Below, one piece after another: positions 8,346 to 16,970 of a DNA stretch of 64,000 bases. A program made the position numbers and the translations under genes. Within the stretch, counting starts at the first letter, position 1, and each line of letters begins with the position of its first letter. Under the pieces are notes generated by a model, which saw nothing but the letters and a program-made list of their open reading frames with translations, was not told the DNA's origin and searched no databases. Source of the DNA: Amycolatopsis sp. NBC_00345 (GTDB taxonomy: Bacteria; Actinomycetota; Actinomycetes; Mycobacteriales; Pseudonocardiaceae); the NCBI RefSeq assembly GCF_036116635.1, contig NZ_CP107995.1, forward strand, positions 7,068,001-7,132,000, given 5' to 3'.

Positions 8346-10073
8346 ATGGCCGAGCTGACCAGGCGAGCTTTCACCGCGGCGGGCGCCGCCGGCGCGGGGC
8401 TGCTGCTGTGCACCCCGACGGCCAACGCGCTGGACCGGGCCCTGCGCCGCACGGCGACGCGCAGTGTCCGCACGGCCGGCACGACGCTGGAGCAGGTGGC
8501 CACCGCCGTCAGCCCCGGGACCACGGCGTACACCCGGCTCACCGGCGGGCCCGGCTGGCCGCTGGTGGTGCGCTCCGACCTGGCCGCGCCGCAGTCCGGC
8601 CGCGACGACCGGCGCCACGCGCTGGGCTCGTTCGTGCAGTTCACCGACCTGCACATCACCGACACGGAGTCGCCCGCGCGGTTCGAGTACCTGCACCCGT
8701 ACATCGGCTCGGCGCACCGGCCGCAGGAAGCGCTCGGCACGGTGGCGACGAGCGCGCTCGTGGAGCGGGTCAACAGCGTCGGCGCGGGGCCGTTCACCGG
8801 GCGGCCGTTCGACTTCGTGGTCACCACCGGCGACAACAGCGACAACCACGAGCTGATCGAGCTGGACTGGTTCCTCACCACCCTCAACGGCGGCGCCGTC
8901 ACCCCGAACTCCGGTGACCCAAGCCGGTACGAGGGCGTGCAGAGCTCCGGCAACGACGAGTTCTGGAACCCGGCCACCCCGCTCGCCGACGACTACTCGA
9001 AGAAGGGCTTCCCGCAGCTGCCGGGCCTGCTGGATGCGGCCATCGCGCCGTTCACCGCGACTGGGCTGGACGTGCCGTGGTACTGCACGTTCGGCAATCA
9101 CGACGACAGCGTCGTCGGCACGCTGCCGGAGGGCATCCCGGGCATCGACGGCTGGTACACCGGCCGGTACAAGGTGATCGGCAAGGACGAGAGCACCAAG
9201 AAGAAGCTGGGCACGGCCATCACGAGCGGCAAGAGCGTCCCGCTCGGCGAGCTGTTCGGCGGCAGCGGCACGATCCGCGAGGTCACGCCGGACCCGCGCC
9301 GCCGGCCGTTCAGCACCGCGGAGTTCGTGCAGGCCCACCTGGCCGCGGCGAACACCGGCCCCGGCCCGCACGGCCACGGTTTCACCGACGCCAACGCGGA
9401 CGGCCAGAACGTCTACTACACCTTCCGCATCGCCCCCGGCGTCACCGGCATCAGCCTCGACACCACCACCCAGGGCGGTTTCGCGGACGGCTCGATCGGC
9501 CTCGGGCAGTTCACCTGGCTGGAGTCGACGCTCAAGCGCGGCACGTCGGTGTACTACGACTTCTTCGGCCGCAAGGTCACGCAATCGGTCACCGACGAGC
9601 TGTTCATCCTCTTCAGCCACCACACCAGCGGCACCATGGGCAACCTCCTGCCGGACGCCCGGCACCTGCTGGAGCCCCGCCTGAACGGCGACGCGTTCGT
9701 CGGCCTGCTGAAGCGCTTCCCGAACGTGGTGGCGTGGGTCAACGGGCACACCCACCTGAACAAGATCACGCCGCACGTCGGCAAGACCCCGGCCCAGAGC
9801 TTCTGGGAGATCAACACGGCCTCCCACGTGGACTTCCCGCACCACGCGCGCATCATCGAGCTCGCGGACAACGGCGACGGCACCCTGTCCCTGTTCACCA
9901 CGCTGATCGAGGCCGAATCCCCGTACGCGGTGGACTACTCCGCGCGGACCCCGTCGGCCCTCGCGGCGCTGTACCGGGAACTGGCGTACAACGACATCCA
10001 CGTGGACTTGGGGCGGGTCGGTGCGGCCGAGGACCACAACACGGAACTGGTGCTGACCAACCCGCTCGGCTGA
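8346..10073 (+). CDS. Tat-exported calcineurin-like metallophosphoesterase
   Basis: A secreted or wall-associated phosphoesterase acting outside the cell, substrate unknown. The 575-residue protein begins with a twin-arginine signal (LTRRAFTAAGAAGAGLLL). It carries the five metal-binding blocks of the calcineurin fold in order: FTDLHITD, TTGDNSDN, TFGNHDDS, FSHHTSGT and VNGHTHLN. It is longer than simple phosphodiesterases and matches the large actinobacterial TIGR03767-type family from memory. The ATG at 8346 follows GGGAGCGAAG and gives the signal peptide directly. It converges on a TetR gene, with a perfect palindrome between them. The assignment rests on motifs; the reaction is not predictable. 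Confidence 0.9.
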   Translation: MAELTRRAFTAAGAAGAGLLLCTPTANALDRALRRTATRSVRTAGTTLEQVATAVSPGTTAYTRLTGGPGWPLVVRSDLAAPQSGRDDRRHALGSFVQFTDLHITDTESPARFEYLHPYIGSAHRPQEALGTVATSALVERVNSVGAGPFTGRPFDFVVTTGDNSDNHELIELDWFLTTLNGGAVTPNSGDPSRYEGVQSSGNDEFWNPATPLADDYSKKGFPQLPGLLDAAIAPFTATGLDVPWYCTFGNHDDSVVGTLPEGIPGIDGWYTGRYKVIGKDESTKKKLGTAITSGKSVPLGELFGGSGTIREVTPDPRRRPFSTAEFVQAHLAAANTGPGPHGHGFTDANADGQNVYYTFRIAPGVTGISLDTTTQGGFADGSIGLGQFTWLESTLKRGTSVYYDFFGRKVTQSVTDELFILFSHHTSGTMGNLLPDARHLLEPRLNGDAFVGLLKRFPNVVAWVNGHTHLNKITPHVGKTPAQSFWEINTASHVDFPHHARIIELADNGDGTLSLFTTLIEAESPYAVDYSARTPSALAALYRELAYNDIHVDLGRVGAAEDHNTELVLTNPLG

Positions 10074-10077
10074 AGCG

Positions 10078-10128
10078 CCGTTAAGGCCTCCTTACCCGCG
10101 TGGCACGCGGGTAAGGAGGCCTTAACGG
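10078..10128. terminator. Palindrome, TTAAGGCCTCCTTACCCGCG family, copy 1
   Basis: Perfect 24-base arms flank a 3-base centre (GGC), four bases after the metallophosphoesterase stop and before the convergent TetR gene. Identical arms recur at 48884-48934 and 58901-58951 with different centres (TCC, TGG). A bidirectional terminator is the likely role. Confidence 0.78.
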
Positions 10129-10158
10129 ACTCCGCAACCCGAGGACCCGCGCAGCCGG

Positions 10159-10833
10159 CTAGAGCCGGGACAGTCCGTTCTGGACGAGTCCGGCCGCGCG
10201 GCGGACCTCGGCGGTGACCGCCTCATGCATCTGCGCCGGGGTTCGCCCGGCGTCCAGGTGCTTGCGCAGGGCCCCGAACTGGATCTGCCACAGTCCCAAT
10301 AGGACGGTGGCGGTGATCTTCAGCTCGGGTTCGTCCTGGCCCATCCCGGTGCGCTCGGCCAGCGTCTCGGCGGCGGCCACGACGAGCTGGTCCATCATGT
10401 CCCGCTGGTAGGCCCGCAGCGACGGCGTGCCCTCCACCAACGCGTTGAAGCGCCGGATGTGCTCGCCGGCAGTGGCGGGGTCGTCGTGGGTGTCCAGCCA
10501 GGACGTCAAGCTGGTCAGCTCCGCGTCCAGCACGCGCAGCGCCGCCTCGACCGGGGGCACAGCCGGATCGGACAGCTCCGCCCGCAGTGCCGTGATCGAG
10601 GTGTCCGGCAGGTCCAGGATCAGCGCTTCCTTGGCCGGGAAGTAGTTGAAGACGGTCTTCTCCGACACCCCACAGGCTTCGGCGATCTCGGCCACCCTGA
10701 CCTCGTCGAAGCCACGGGCCAGGAACATCTCCGTCGCGGTGTCGGACAGCTGCCGGCGCATCTGCCGCTTCTTGCGCTCGCGCAAGCCCTCCGTCTTGCT
10801 GCCGGCTGTCCGGTCCACGGTCCGCGCGCTCAT
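10159..10833 (-). CDS. TetR/AcrR family transcriptional regulator
   Basis: A DNA-binding repressor of 224 residues. An N-terminal basic tail (GLRERKKRQMRRQLSD) precedes the helix-turn-helix VRVAEIAEACGVSEKTVFNYFPAKEAL (about residues 40-66). A helical ligand-binding domain follows. The ATG at 10833 is the only start that keeps the N-terminus short. The divergent neighbour, 20 bases away, is a truncated monooxygenase remnant; the original target may have been that gene. The ligand is unknown. Confidence 0.9.
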   Translation of the reverse strand: MSARTVDRTAGSKTEGLRERKKRQMRRQLSDTATEMFLARGFDEVRVAEIAEACGVSEKTVFNYFPAKEALILDLPDTSITALRAELSDPAVPPVEAALRVLDAELTSLTSWLDTHDDPATAGEHIRRFNALVEGTPSLRAYQRDMMDQLVVAAAETLAERTGMGQDEPELKITATVLLGLWQIQFGALRKHLDAGRTPAQMHEAVTAEVRRAAGLVQNGLSRL

Positions 10834-10852
10834 GCCGTCAGCATAACGACAC

Positions 10853-11101
10853 TTGCCAAAAACTTTCAGCGAGGAAGCCGCCGTAGAAGTCAAGACCGCC
10901 AAGGGTTTCCGCGGCACCAGGCTGCACCGGGCCATCGACGCCGACGCCCCGTACCCCCTGGTGAACGTCGCCCGGTGGGACAGCGCCGAGGACATGCGGG
11001 CCGCGGTCGGCGAGCGCTTCACCGGGCAGGAGGGCGGGCCGGTCTCCATCCAGCCCGCGCTCTACCGGATCGTGCACGACGCGGAGGACCCGCAGCCGTG
11101 A
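10853..11101 (+). pseudogene. Truncated antibiotic-biosynthesis-monooxygenase (ABM) domain remnant
   Basis: The readable part resembles the second half of small ABM/heme-degrading-type proteins: KGFRGTRLHRAIDADAPYPLVNVARWDS, then ...GGPVSIQPALYRIVHD. The usual N-terminal beta strand and first helix are missing. The frame opens only at a TTG (10853), 20 bases from the divergent TetR start, with no ribosome-binding site. A 5' deletion that also removed the promoter explains this. ABM proteins often sit divergent from their TetR regulator, which fits the neighbour. An expressed short protein is possible but unlikely. Confidence 0.65.
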
Positions 11102-11107
11102 GCCCGA

Positions 11108-11150
11108 GCGTCCGGGGGCGATTACCCCCGAGGTAATCGCCCCCGGACGC
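11108..11150. terminator. Hairpin GCGTCCGGGGGCGATTAC
   Basis: Perfect 18-base arms (11108-11125, 11133-11150) flank a 7-base loop directly after the ABM remnant and 23 bases before the thioesterase start. It would separate the two transcription units. Confidence 0.65.
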
Positions 11151-11173
11151 CCCGACCGGGTTGACTGGACCCC

Positions 11174-11575
11174 ATGACCGACCCCGAGGGCACGCAGCTG
11201 TTCCACCGGACCATGCCGTTCAGCGAGCGGCTCGGCATCGAAGTCCTCGAGCACGGCAAAGGCCTCGTGCGCAGCCGCATCGCGTGGGACGAGTCGCTCT
11301 GCACGATCGGCGGAGCGCTGCACGGCGGGGTGCTGATGGCGCTGGCCGACTCGACCGGGGCCGTGTGCGCGTTCCTCAACCTGCCCGAAGGCGCCCAGGC
11401 CACGACCACGCTCGAATCGAAGACGAACTTCCTCCGGAGCGTCCGTTCGGGCTACGCCGTCGCGGCATCCAGACCACTGCACGCCGGACGGCGGGTGGTC
11501 GTCGTCGAAACCGAGGTGACCGGCGACGACGGGAAGTTGGTCGCGAAAGTGACACAGACCCAGGCCGTGCTCTAG
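11174..11575 (+). CDS. PaaI-family hotdog thioesterase
   Basis: Hydrolyses acyl- or aryl-CoA thioesters in the cytoplasm. The 133-residue protein is of standard length for a single hotdog domain. It contains the helix motif GALHGGVLMALADSTGAVCA (residues 49-68) and the following strand pattern ATTTLESKTNFLRSV, as in PaaI and 4-hydroxybenzoyl-CoA thioesterases. It is a single-gene unit between two hairpins or leader regions. The substrate is unassigned. Confidence 0.88.
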   Translation: MTDPEGTQLFHRTMPFSERLGIEVLEHGKGLVRSRIAWDESLCTIGGALHGGVLMALADSTGAVCAFLNLPEGAQATTTLESKTNFLRSVRSGYAVAASRPLHAGRRVVVVETEVTGDDGKLVAKVTQTQAVL

Positions 11576-11647
11576 GCATCTGTTTACTTAATCGCCGCGG
11601 CAGGCAAAAATCTCTGGCTATCAACCGAGCCTGGGGACGGAGCCGGA

Positions 11648-12910
11648 ATGCGAGCACGCGGACTGGTCACGCTAATGTCCATCGCCATGTTGACCGCGGG
11701 GGCGACGCAGTACGCCGAGGCAGCACCGGCGCACCTCGCGAACGACGAGGCCATCAACTACCACGAATGGTCCGGACCGGGGTACGTCACCGGGCGGTTC
11801 GACGGGCTCGGGCTGGGCCTCGGCGGGCTGCGCATCACCCACCCGGCCGGCACGGTCGAGCACAGCGAGCCCGGCCTCGGCACCACGAAGACCTACGACT
11901 ACGGCACCTGGACCTCCCCGGTGTTCCGGCCGGGCTTCGACGCCACGCAGCTCATCGCGTCGTGGAACGCGCAGACGCCGGCCAAGACCTGGCTGCAGGT
12001 CGAAGCCAAGGGCCGCACGTCCGCCGGCGTCGAGACCACCTGGTACGTGATGGGCCGCTGGGCCAGCGGCGACAGCGACATCCAGCGCACCAGCGTCGAC
12101 GGGCAAAGCGACGACAACGCCTCCGTCGACGTCGACACGCTCGCCACCAAGACCGGCGTCACGCTGCGTTCGTACCAGCTGCGGGTGAGCCTCTACCGCG
12201 AGGCGGGCACCCGCGTCACCCCGACGCTGTCCACGCTGGGCGCGATGACCTCCAACGTCCCGGACCGCTTCGACGTGCGGACCACAAAGCCGGGCGTCGC
12301 CAGAGGCATCGAGCTGAAGGTCCCGGAGTACGCGCAGAACATCCACAAAGGACAGTTCCCGCAGTACGGCGGGGGCGGCGAGGCGTGGTGCAGCCCGACC
12401 TCGACCGAGATGGTCGCCGAGTACTGGGGCAAGAAGCCGACCGCGCGGCAGATGAGCTGGATCCCGTCGGACTACGTCGACCCGGCAGTCGTGTACGCGG
12501 CCCGCAACACCTACGACTACGCCTACGACGGCACCGGCAACTGGCCGTTCAACACCGCGTACGCGGCTTCGCTCGGCCTGCGCGGCCACATCACCCGGCT
12601 GCACGACCTCAACGAGCTCGAGGGCTACATCGCGCGCGGCATCCCGGTGATCACCTCGCAGTCGTTCCTCTCCTCGGAGCTCGACGGCGCGGGTTACGGC
12701 ACGTCCGGGCACATCATGGTGGTCGTCGGCTTCACCAAGGCCGGTGACGTGATCGTGAACGACCCCGCGTCCAGCTCCGACTCGCGCGTGCGCAACGTCT
12801 ACAAGCGCGACCAGTTCGAAAAGATCTGGCAGCGCACCAAGCGCTACACCGACACCGGCAGCGTGGCGGGCGGCCCCGGCGGCGTGGTCTACATCGTCAC
12901 CCCCGCCTGA
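11648..12910 (+). CDS. Secreted C39-like (papain-fold) peptidase
   Basis: Likely an exported cysteine peptidase. The 420-residue precursor has a Sec signal peptide (residues 1-26, cut near YAEA-APA). A beta-rich N-terminal domain (about 35-215) follows, and then a peptidase_C39_2 domain. The catalytic cysteine should be in GEAWCSPTSTEM (about residue 246), the histidine in TSGHIMVVVGF (about 356) and the third residue in VIVNDPASSS. Homologs are common in Streptomyces and Amycolatopsis with the same two-domain layout. The 72-base leader (11576-11647) contains a GGGGACGGAGCC stretch near the start codon that serves as the ribosome-binding site. The substrate is unknown. Confidence 0.88.
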   Translation: MRARGLVTLMSIAMLTAGATQYAEAAPAHLANDEAINYHEWSGPGYVTGRFDGLGLGLGGLRITHPAGTVEHSEPGLGTTKTYDYGTWTSPVFRPGFDATQLIASWNAQTPAKTWLQVEAKGRTSAGVETTWYVMGRWASGDSDIQRTSVDGQSDDNASVDVDTLATKTGVTLRSYQLRVSLYREAGTRVTPTLSTLGAMTSNVPDRFDVRTTKPGVARGIELKVPEYAQNIHKGQFPQYGGGGEAWCSPTSTEMVAEYWGKKPTARQMSWIPSDYVDPAVVYAARNTYDYAYDGTGNWPFNTAYAASLGLRGHITRLHDLNELEGYIARGIPVITSQSFLSSELDGAGYGTSGHIMVVVGFTKAGDVIVNDPASSSDSRVRNVYKRDQFEKIWQRTKRYTDTGSVAGGPGGVVYIVTPA

Positions 12911-12913
12911 AGA

Positions 12914-12959
12914 CTCGTGAGTGGCGATGACGGTTAGAACCGTCATAGCCACTCACGAG
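12914..12959. terminator. Palindrome, GTGAGTG...GACGGTT family, variant
   Basis: Arms of 22 bases with one mismatch (12914-12935, 12938-12959) lie just past the peptidase stop. It shares the ends CTCGTGAGTG and the GACGGTT core with the copies at 702 and 24022, but TTTA is replaced by GCGA/GCTA. Paired substitution in both arms suggests that the stem, not the sequence, is conserved. Confidence 0.75.
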
Positions 12960-13033
12960 CCCGATATGGCGACATGCGCATGATCCGTGATTAGCTGCCC
13001 CGGAGAGCAACGGTGCCGGGAAAGGGTGTGCGC

Positions 13034-14131
13034 ATGCCGTACGAAGTCCAGGGAGTCGTGTCACGGGCGAAGGGCGAGCCGGTCACGCTGGAGGCCGTGG
13101 TCGTGCCGGACCCGGGCCCCGGCGAGGCGGTCGTTTCGGTCCAGGCGTGCGGGGTCTGCCACACCGACCTGCACTACCGCGAGGGCGGCATCAACGACGA
13201 GTTCCCGTTCCTGCTCGGCCACGAGGCCGCGGGGCGGGTGGACAAGGTCGGCGCGGGCGTCACCGACCTCGCGCCGGGCGACTACGTGATCCTGAACTGG
13301 CGCGCGGTCTGCGGCACCTGCCGGGCGTGCCGGCGCGGCAAGCCGTGGTACTGCTTCTCCACGTTCAACGCCGAGCAGCCGATGACGCTCACCGACGGCA
13401 CGAAGCTCTCCGCAGCACTGGGCGTCGGCGCGTTCCTGGAGAAGACGCTCGTCCACAGTGGACAATGCACGAAGGTGAACCCCGAGGCCGAGCCCGCGGT
13501 GGCCGGCCTGCTCGGCTGCGGCGTGATGGCCGGGCTGGGCGCGGCGATCAACACCGGCGCCGTCGGCCGTGGCGACTCGGTGGCCGTGATCGGCTGCGGC
13601 GGGGTGGGCGACGCCGCCATCGCGGGCGCCCAGCTGGCCGGCGCGACCACGATCATCGCGATCGACACCGACGACCGGAAGCTCGAGTGGGCCAAGGGTT
13701 TCGGCGCCACGCACACCGTGAACAGCAAGGGCCTGAGCGAAGCCGCCGTGGTCACCGCGATGCAGGACGCCACCCGCTCGTTCGGCCCGGACGTGGTGAT
13801 CGACGCCGTCGGCAGGCCGGAAACCTGGCGCCAGGCGTTCTACGGCCGTGACCTGGCTGGCACCGTGGTGCTGGTCGGCGTCCCGACGCCGGAGATGAAG
13901 CTGAACGACCTGCCGCTGATCGACTTCTTCTCCCGCGGCGGCTCGCTCAAGTCGTCCTGGTACGGCGACTGCCTGCCCTCGCGCGACTTCCCCATGCTCG
14001 TGGACCTGTACCTGCAGGGCCGGCTGCCGCTGGAGAAGTTCGTCACCGAGCGGATCGGCCTCGACGGCGTCGAGCAGGCCTTCGAGCGCATGCACCACGG
14101 CGACGTCCTGCGCAGCGTGGTGGAGTTCTGA
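13034..14131 (+). CDS. mscR: S-(hydroxymethyl)mycothiol dehydrogenase
   Basis: Oxidises the formaldehyde-mycothiol adduct with NAD+, the actinobacterial counterpart of glutathione-dependent formaldehyde dehydrogenase, and can also reduce S-nitrosomycothiol. The 365-residue zinc-dependent alcohol dehydrogenase has catalytic zinc ligands in CGVCHTDLHYREGGINDEFPF-like sequence and GHEAAG. The structural zinc cluster is CGTCRACRRGKPWYC, and the Rossmann motif is GCGGVGDAAIAGAQLAG. The NWRAVCG and MAGLGAAINTG segments match the mycothiol-dependent class rather than the glutathione class. The ATG at 13034 is preferred over an upstream GTG at 13013 because it matches the family N-terminus and follows GGGAAAGGG. 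Confidence 0.93.
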   Translation: MPYEVQGVVSRAKGEPVTLEAVVVPDPGPGEAVVSVQACGVCHTDLHYREGGINDEFPFLLGHEAAGRVDKVGAGVTDLAPGDYVILNWRAVCGTCRACRRGKPWYCFSTFNAEQPMTLTDGTKLSAALGVGAFLEKTLVHSGQCTKVNPEAEPAVAGLLGCGVMAGLGAAINTGAVGRGDSVAVIGCGGVGDAAIAGAQLAGATTIIAIDTDDRKLEWAKGFGATHTVNSKGLSEAAVVTAMQDATRSFGPDVVIDAVGRPETWRQAFYGRDLAGTVVLVGVPTPEMKLNDLPLIDFFSRGGSLKSSWYGDCLPSRDFPMLVDLYLQGRLPLEKFVTERIGLDGVEQAFERMHHGDVLRSVVEF

Positions 14132-14754
14132 GCCTCTTCACCGACGCCGATTACCCGGCCGACCCGTACCCCGGGACCCGGCCGGGCGGCTCGTACGTGC
14201 ACCTCGACGGCGCCGGCCACGAACTCGCCACGGCGCCGCCGGGGTGGCGCGAGCGCACGCCCGTGCTCGCGTACGGCTCCAACGCGTGCCCGTCGAAGAT
14301 CACCTGGCTGCGGGAGCACCTCGGGCTGGCCGGGCCGGTCGTCGTGGTGAAGGTGCGCTGCATCGGGCTGGCCGCGGTGTGGGCGGCGGGCCTGCGCAAA
14401 CGCGACGGCCAGCGCCCGGCCACGCTCACGGCCATGCCCGGCGTCGAGGACCACGCCGTCTGGTTCGTCACGCCAGACCAGCTCGCGGTCCTGGACGTGT
14501 GCGAAGGCCGTGGCAACCGGTACGACCTCGCGCGGCTGACCGCCGCCGACATCCGGTTCGAGGACGGCACCCGGCTCGACGGCGTGCACGCTTACGTCGC
14601 GAATTCCGACATCCGGCGTCCCCTGCTCGTCGACGGGCGGCCGGTGCGGGTCGCGGACGTCGAACAGGCCCGCGCCGCCACGCTCACCGGCGTCCCGGCG
14701 CCCGGCCACGGCGTGCCGTGCGAGGTGCTGGAGCCGACGCGCACGTTCAGCTGA
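14128..14754 (+). CDS. Gamma-glutamylcyclotransferase-like protein
   Basis: Probably a GGCT/AIG2-like fold enzyme, which would cleave gamma-glutamyl amides to 5-oxoproline. The nucleotide-like loop AYGSNACPSKITWLR corresponds to the YGSN motif, and GVEDHAVWFVTPDQLAVLDVCEGRGNRYDL carries the acidic residues expected near the active site. The annotatable start is uncertain. The frame reads sensibly (LFTDADYPADPYPG...) up to a CTG at 14128 that overlaps the mscR stop. The first GTG at 14197 would remove about 20 conserved-looking residues. A rare CTG start coupled to mscR is therefore possible. It overlaps the methyltransferase pseudogene by eight bases at the 3' end. The substrate is unknown. 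Confidence 0.72.
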   Translation: MSLFTDADYPADPYPGTRPGGSYVHLDGAGHELATAPPGWRERTPVLAYGSNACPSKITWLREHLGLAGPVVVVKVRCIGLAAVWAAGLRKRDGQRPATLTAMPGVEDHAVWFVTPDQLAVLDVCEGRGNRYDLARLTAADIRFEDGTRLDGVHAYVANSDIRRPLLVDGRPVRVADVEQARAATLTGVPAPGHGVPCEVLEPTRTFS

Positions 14755-15332
14755 CCGGCAGGCGACGCGGGTCCGGCACCGCGCGCAGGGCGAGAAACCC
14801 CCGCGGCTGCTGCGTCACCCGCTCGTACCGGACGGGGTCGACGCTCTCGGCCTCGGGCAGCGGCCGCGGCTCGACCAGCCGCTCGATGAGGAATCCAGCG
14901 CGGCGCAGTTCCTCGCAGGTCTGCTCCAGCGGGGCCAGCCAGTAGCGGACCTGCCAGCCCTGCCGCCACACCTCCTCGACCAGGCGCACGTCGAAGTAGT
15001 TGCCGCCGTGACGCAGCCAGTCGGTCGAACCCGGTCACGCTCGCGCCCTGCGCCACCAGCTCCTCGGCGTAGAGGCCGGGGCCGCACGCCACGTCGAGGA
15101 CCCGGCGGCCCGCGACGTCGCCGAGCAGCTCCAGACAGGCCGGACGGTCGTAAAGCGCGTTGACCGTGCCGATAGATACCAAACCGACCGGAAGTAAGCA
15201 GTTGGTACAGGTCCGTCGCCTTTCCCGGTCAGCTTACTTCCGGCCTTTTTGGTACAGGCCCTCCCGCGCGTGGTCCAGGAACTCGTCGGCGAACGCGTCG
15301 TACTGCGGGCCCGGGCCCACGGTCTCGGTCAT
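14747..15332 (-). pseudogene. Class I SAM-dependent methyltransferase, doubly disrupted
   Basis: Three pieces of one methyltransferase are visible on the minus strand. An N-terminus TETVGPGPQYDAFADEFLDH starts at 15332 and reaches a stop inside a 78-base fold-back insertion. The SAM-binding segment NALYDRPACLELLG...VLDVACGPGLYAEEL follows. Then comes an abrupt junction near 15030, where the frame shifts directly to DWLRHGGNYFDVRLVEEVW... and the normal C-terminus ending RRLPVS. Intact relatives carry roughly 70-90 more residues between GFD and DWLRHGG. So the gene has both an insertion and an out-of-frame internal deletion, with a CGAC repeat at the junction. It cannot encode a full enzyme. 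Confidence 0.85.
15177..15254. repeat. 78-base fold-back insertion (element A) inside the methyltransferase
   Basis: Terminal inverted repeats of 23 bases match at 20 positions; the inner 12 bases CCGGAAGTAAGC are identical. TTGGTACAGG occurs at 15202-15211 and again at 15249-15258. The left end TACCAAACCGACCG resembles the end of element B at 41631 (TACTAATCCGACTG). It introduces a stop codon into the methyltransferase. No transposase is encoded. Confidence 0.6.
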
Positions 15333-15359
15333 CGCCCCAGTTTGCCGGGCCGGCGCGGC

Positions 15360-16970
15360 TCAGCCGATCAGTTTTCCGGGGTTGAGGATGCCCGTCGGGT
15401 CGACCGCGTGCTTGGCCGCGCGCAGCACGTCCACGCCCAGCGTCCCGATCTCCGCCGGCAGGTAGGGGGCGTGGTCGACGCCCACGGCGTGGTGGTGCGA
15501 GATCGTGCCGAGGCCGGTGATGGCCTCCGACGCGGCCCGCTTCGCGCGCTGCCACTGGCCCATCGGGTCGGCGTCGTCGCGCGAGGTCAGCACGGTGAAG
15601 TACAGCGAGGCGCCCGTCTCGTAAACGTGCGAGACGTGGCACATCACGATCGCGCGGCCGAGCGAGGCGGTCAGGGCCGCGCGGACGGCGTCGTGCAGCT
15701 CGTCGAGCTTCGACCAGTACGCCGCCGTCTCCAGCGTCTCGACGCAGACGCCGAGGCCCATCAGCGTGTCCCGCTGCCGGGGGCCGTTGAACCGGCCGTG
15801 GCGCCAAGACTCGCCGAGCGCGCGGCCGATCCGGAGCGCGCCCGCGCGCCGCAGCACCGCGGCCGTCCGGCGCCGCCTCGGCTTGACGTCGCCCTCCCAG
15901 CCGACGATCAGCAGGCACGGCCGCTTGATCCCGCGGGCGGCGAGATAACCGCGTAACAGAGCCGTTTTCCACCCGGCGTTGAGTGCGAAGGACACGGCCG
16001 TTTCGTCCACATCGGACAGCCGGGTGACGTCCGCCGTCACGTGCTGCTGCGCGAGCTGCCGGACGGCTTCGGCGCCGGCCGCCCAGCCGTCCACGACGTA
16101 GCCCTCGTAACGCCGCTCCCGCGGCACCGGCCGGACGCGCAGCGCGACCTCGGTGATCACGCCCAGCGCGCCCTCGCTGCCGACGGCGAGCTGGCGCAGG
16201 TCCGGCCCGGCCGCCGACGCGGGCGCGACCCCGAGCTTCCACTCACCCCGCGGGGTCGCCAGCCGGACGCCGGCCACCATGTCCTCGAACCGGCCGTACC
16301 CCGACGACGCCTGCCCGGCCGAGCGCGTCGCGGCGAACCCGCCGATGGTCGCCCGCTCGAACGACTGCGGCACGTGCCCGAGGGTGAACCCGTGCTCCCC
16401 GAGCAGCCGCTCGGCCTCGGGCCCGCGGACGCCGGCCTGCAGCACGGCGAGGTGTGAAACCGGGTCGAGCGACACCAACTTGTCGAGCCGGGCCAGGTCG
16501 AGGGCGATCACGGTGGCCTTGTTCCCGCGCAGCGCGGAGACGCCGCCCACCACCGAGGTCCCGCCGCCGAACGGGACCACCCCCACGTCGTGGCTCACAC
16601 AGGCCTCGAGCACGGCCTGGACCTGGTCCGGGTCGCCGGGCAGCACCACGGCGTCGGGCACCGGCACCGGCTCACCGGTCTGACGGCGCAGCAGGTCCAG
16701 ATAGGACAGACCACTGGCGCGGGCGAGCCGCTCCGAGTCGTCCACCAGCACGTTCTCGGTCCCGACCACGGCCGCGAGCGCCACCCGCGCCGGCTCGGAA
16801 AGGGTCGATCCGGCCAACTTCGGGACAGTCTGCCCGCTATGCCCTCGATCCGCCCCCACTCGGCCGATACGCTGGCCGAGCCACCGGATCGCCCGATCGG
16901 GCAACGCGGTGGCGTCAGCGCCGTCGCCGGCCCACGAATCCCGGATGCGGTGGTTAATGAGATCACTCAC
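15360..16970 (-). CDS. FAD-binding oxidase, alkyl-DHAP-synthase-like
   Basis: A flavoenzyme of the vanillyl-alcohol-oxidase/FAD_binding_4 family. The nearest recognisable class is the mycobacterial AgpS-like proteins, related to alkyldihydroxyacetonephosphate synthase. The FAD domain has VVPFGGGTSVVGGV (about residues 130-145), SHLAVLQAGVRGPEAERLL, and VGSEGALGVITEV. The C-terminal GTISHHHAVGVDHAPYL has the triple histidine typical of alkyl-DHAP synthases. The open frame starts with GTG at 16970, only 16 bases from the divergent TetR start. The first 40 residues look unlike the family, so GTG 16859 or a nearby codon may be the real start. Ether-lipid chemistry is inferred, not shown. Confidence 0.82.
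   Translation of the reverse strand: MSDLINHRIRDSWAGDGADATALPDRAIRWLGQRIGRVGADRGHSGQTVPKLAGSTLSEPARVALAAVVGTENVLVDDSERLARASGLSYLDLLRRQTGEPVPVPDAVVLPGDPDQVQAVLEACVSHDVGVVPFGGGTSVVGGVSALRGNKATVIALDLARLDKLVSLDPVSHLAVLQAGVRGPEAERLLGEHGFTLGHVPQSFERATIGGFAATRSAGQASSGYGRFEDMVAGVRLATPRGEWKLGVAPASAAGPDLRQLAVGSEGALGVITEVALRVRPVPRERRYEGYVVDGWAAGAEAVRQLAQQHVTADVTRLSDVDETAVSFALNAGWKTALLRGYLAARGIKRPCLLIVGWEGDVKPRRRRTAAVLRRAGALRIGRALGESWRHGRFNGPRQRDTLMGLGVCVETLETAAYWSKLDELHDAVRAALTASLGRAIVMCHVSHVYETGASLYFTVLTSRDDADPMGQWQRAKRAASEAITGLGTISHHHAVGVDHAPYLPAEIGTLGVDVLRAAKHAVDPTGILNPGKLIG

Noticed and set aside
8241..10037. A 598-codon minus-strand frame opposite the metallophosphoesterase
   Set aside because: The plus-strand gene has a Tat signal and all metal motifs; the opposite frame has no recognisable motif and low-complexity composition.
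11576..11647. Possible ydaO (c-di-AMP) riboswitch before the C39-like peptidase
   Set aside because: A GGGGACGG-like piece is present, but the leader is only 72 bases and the other conserved segments are missing.
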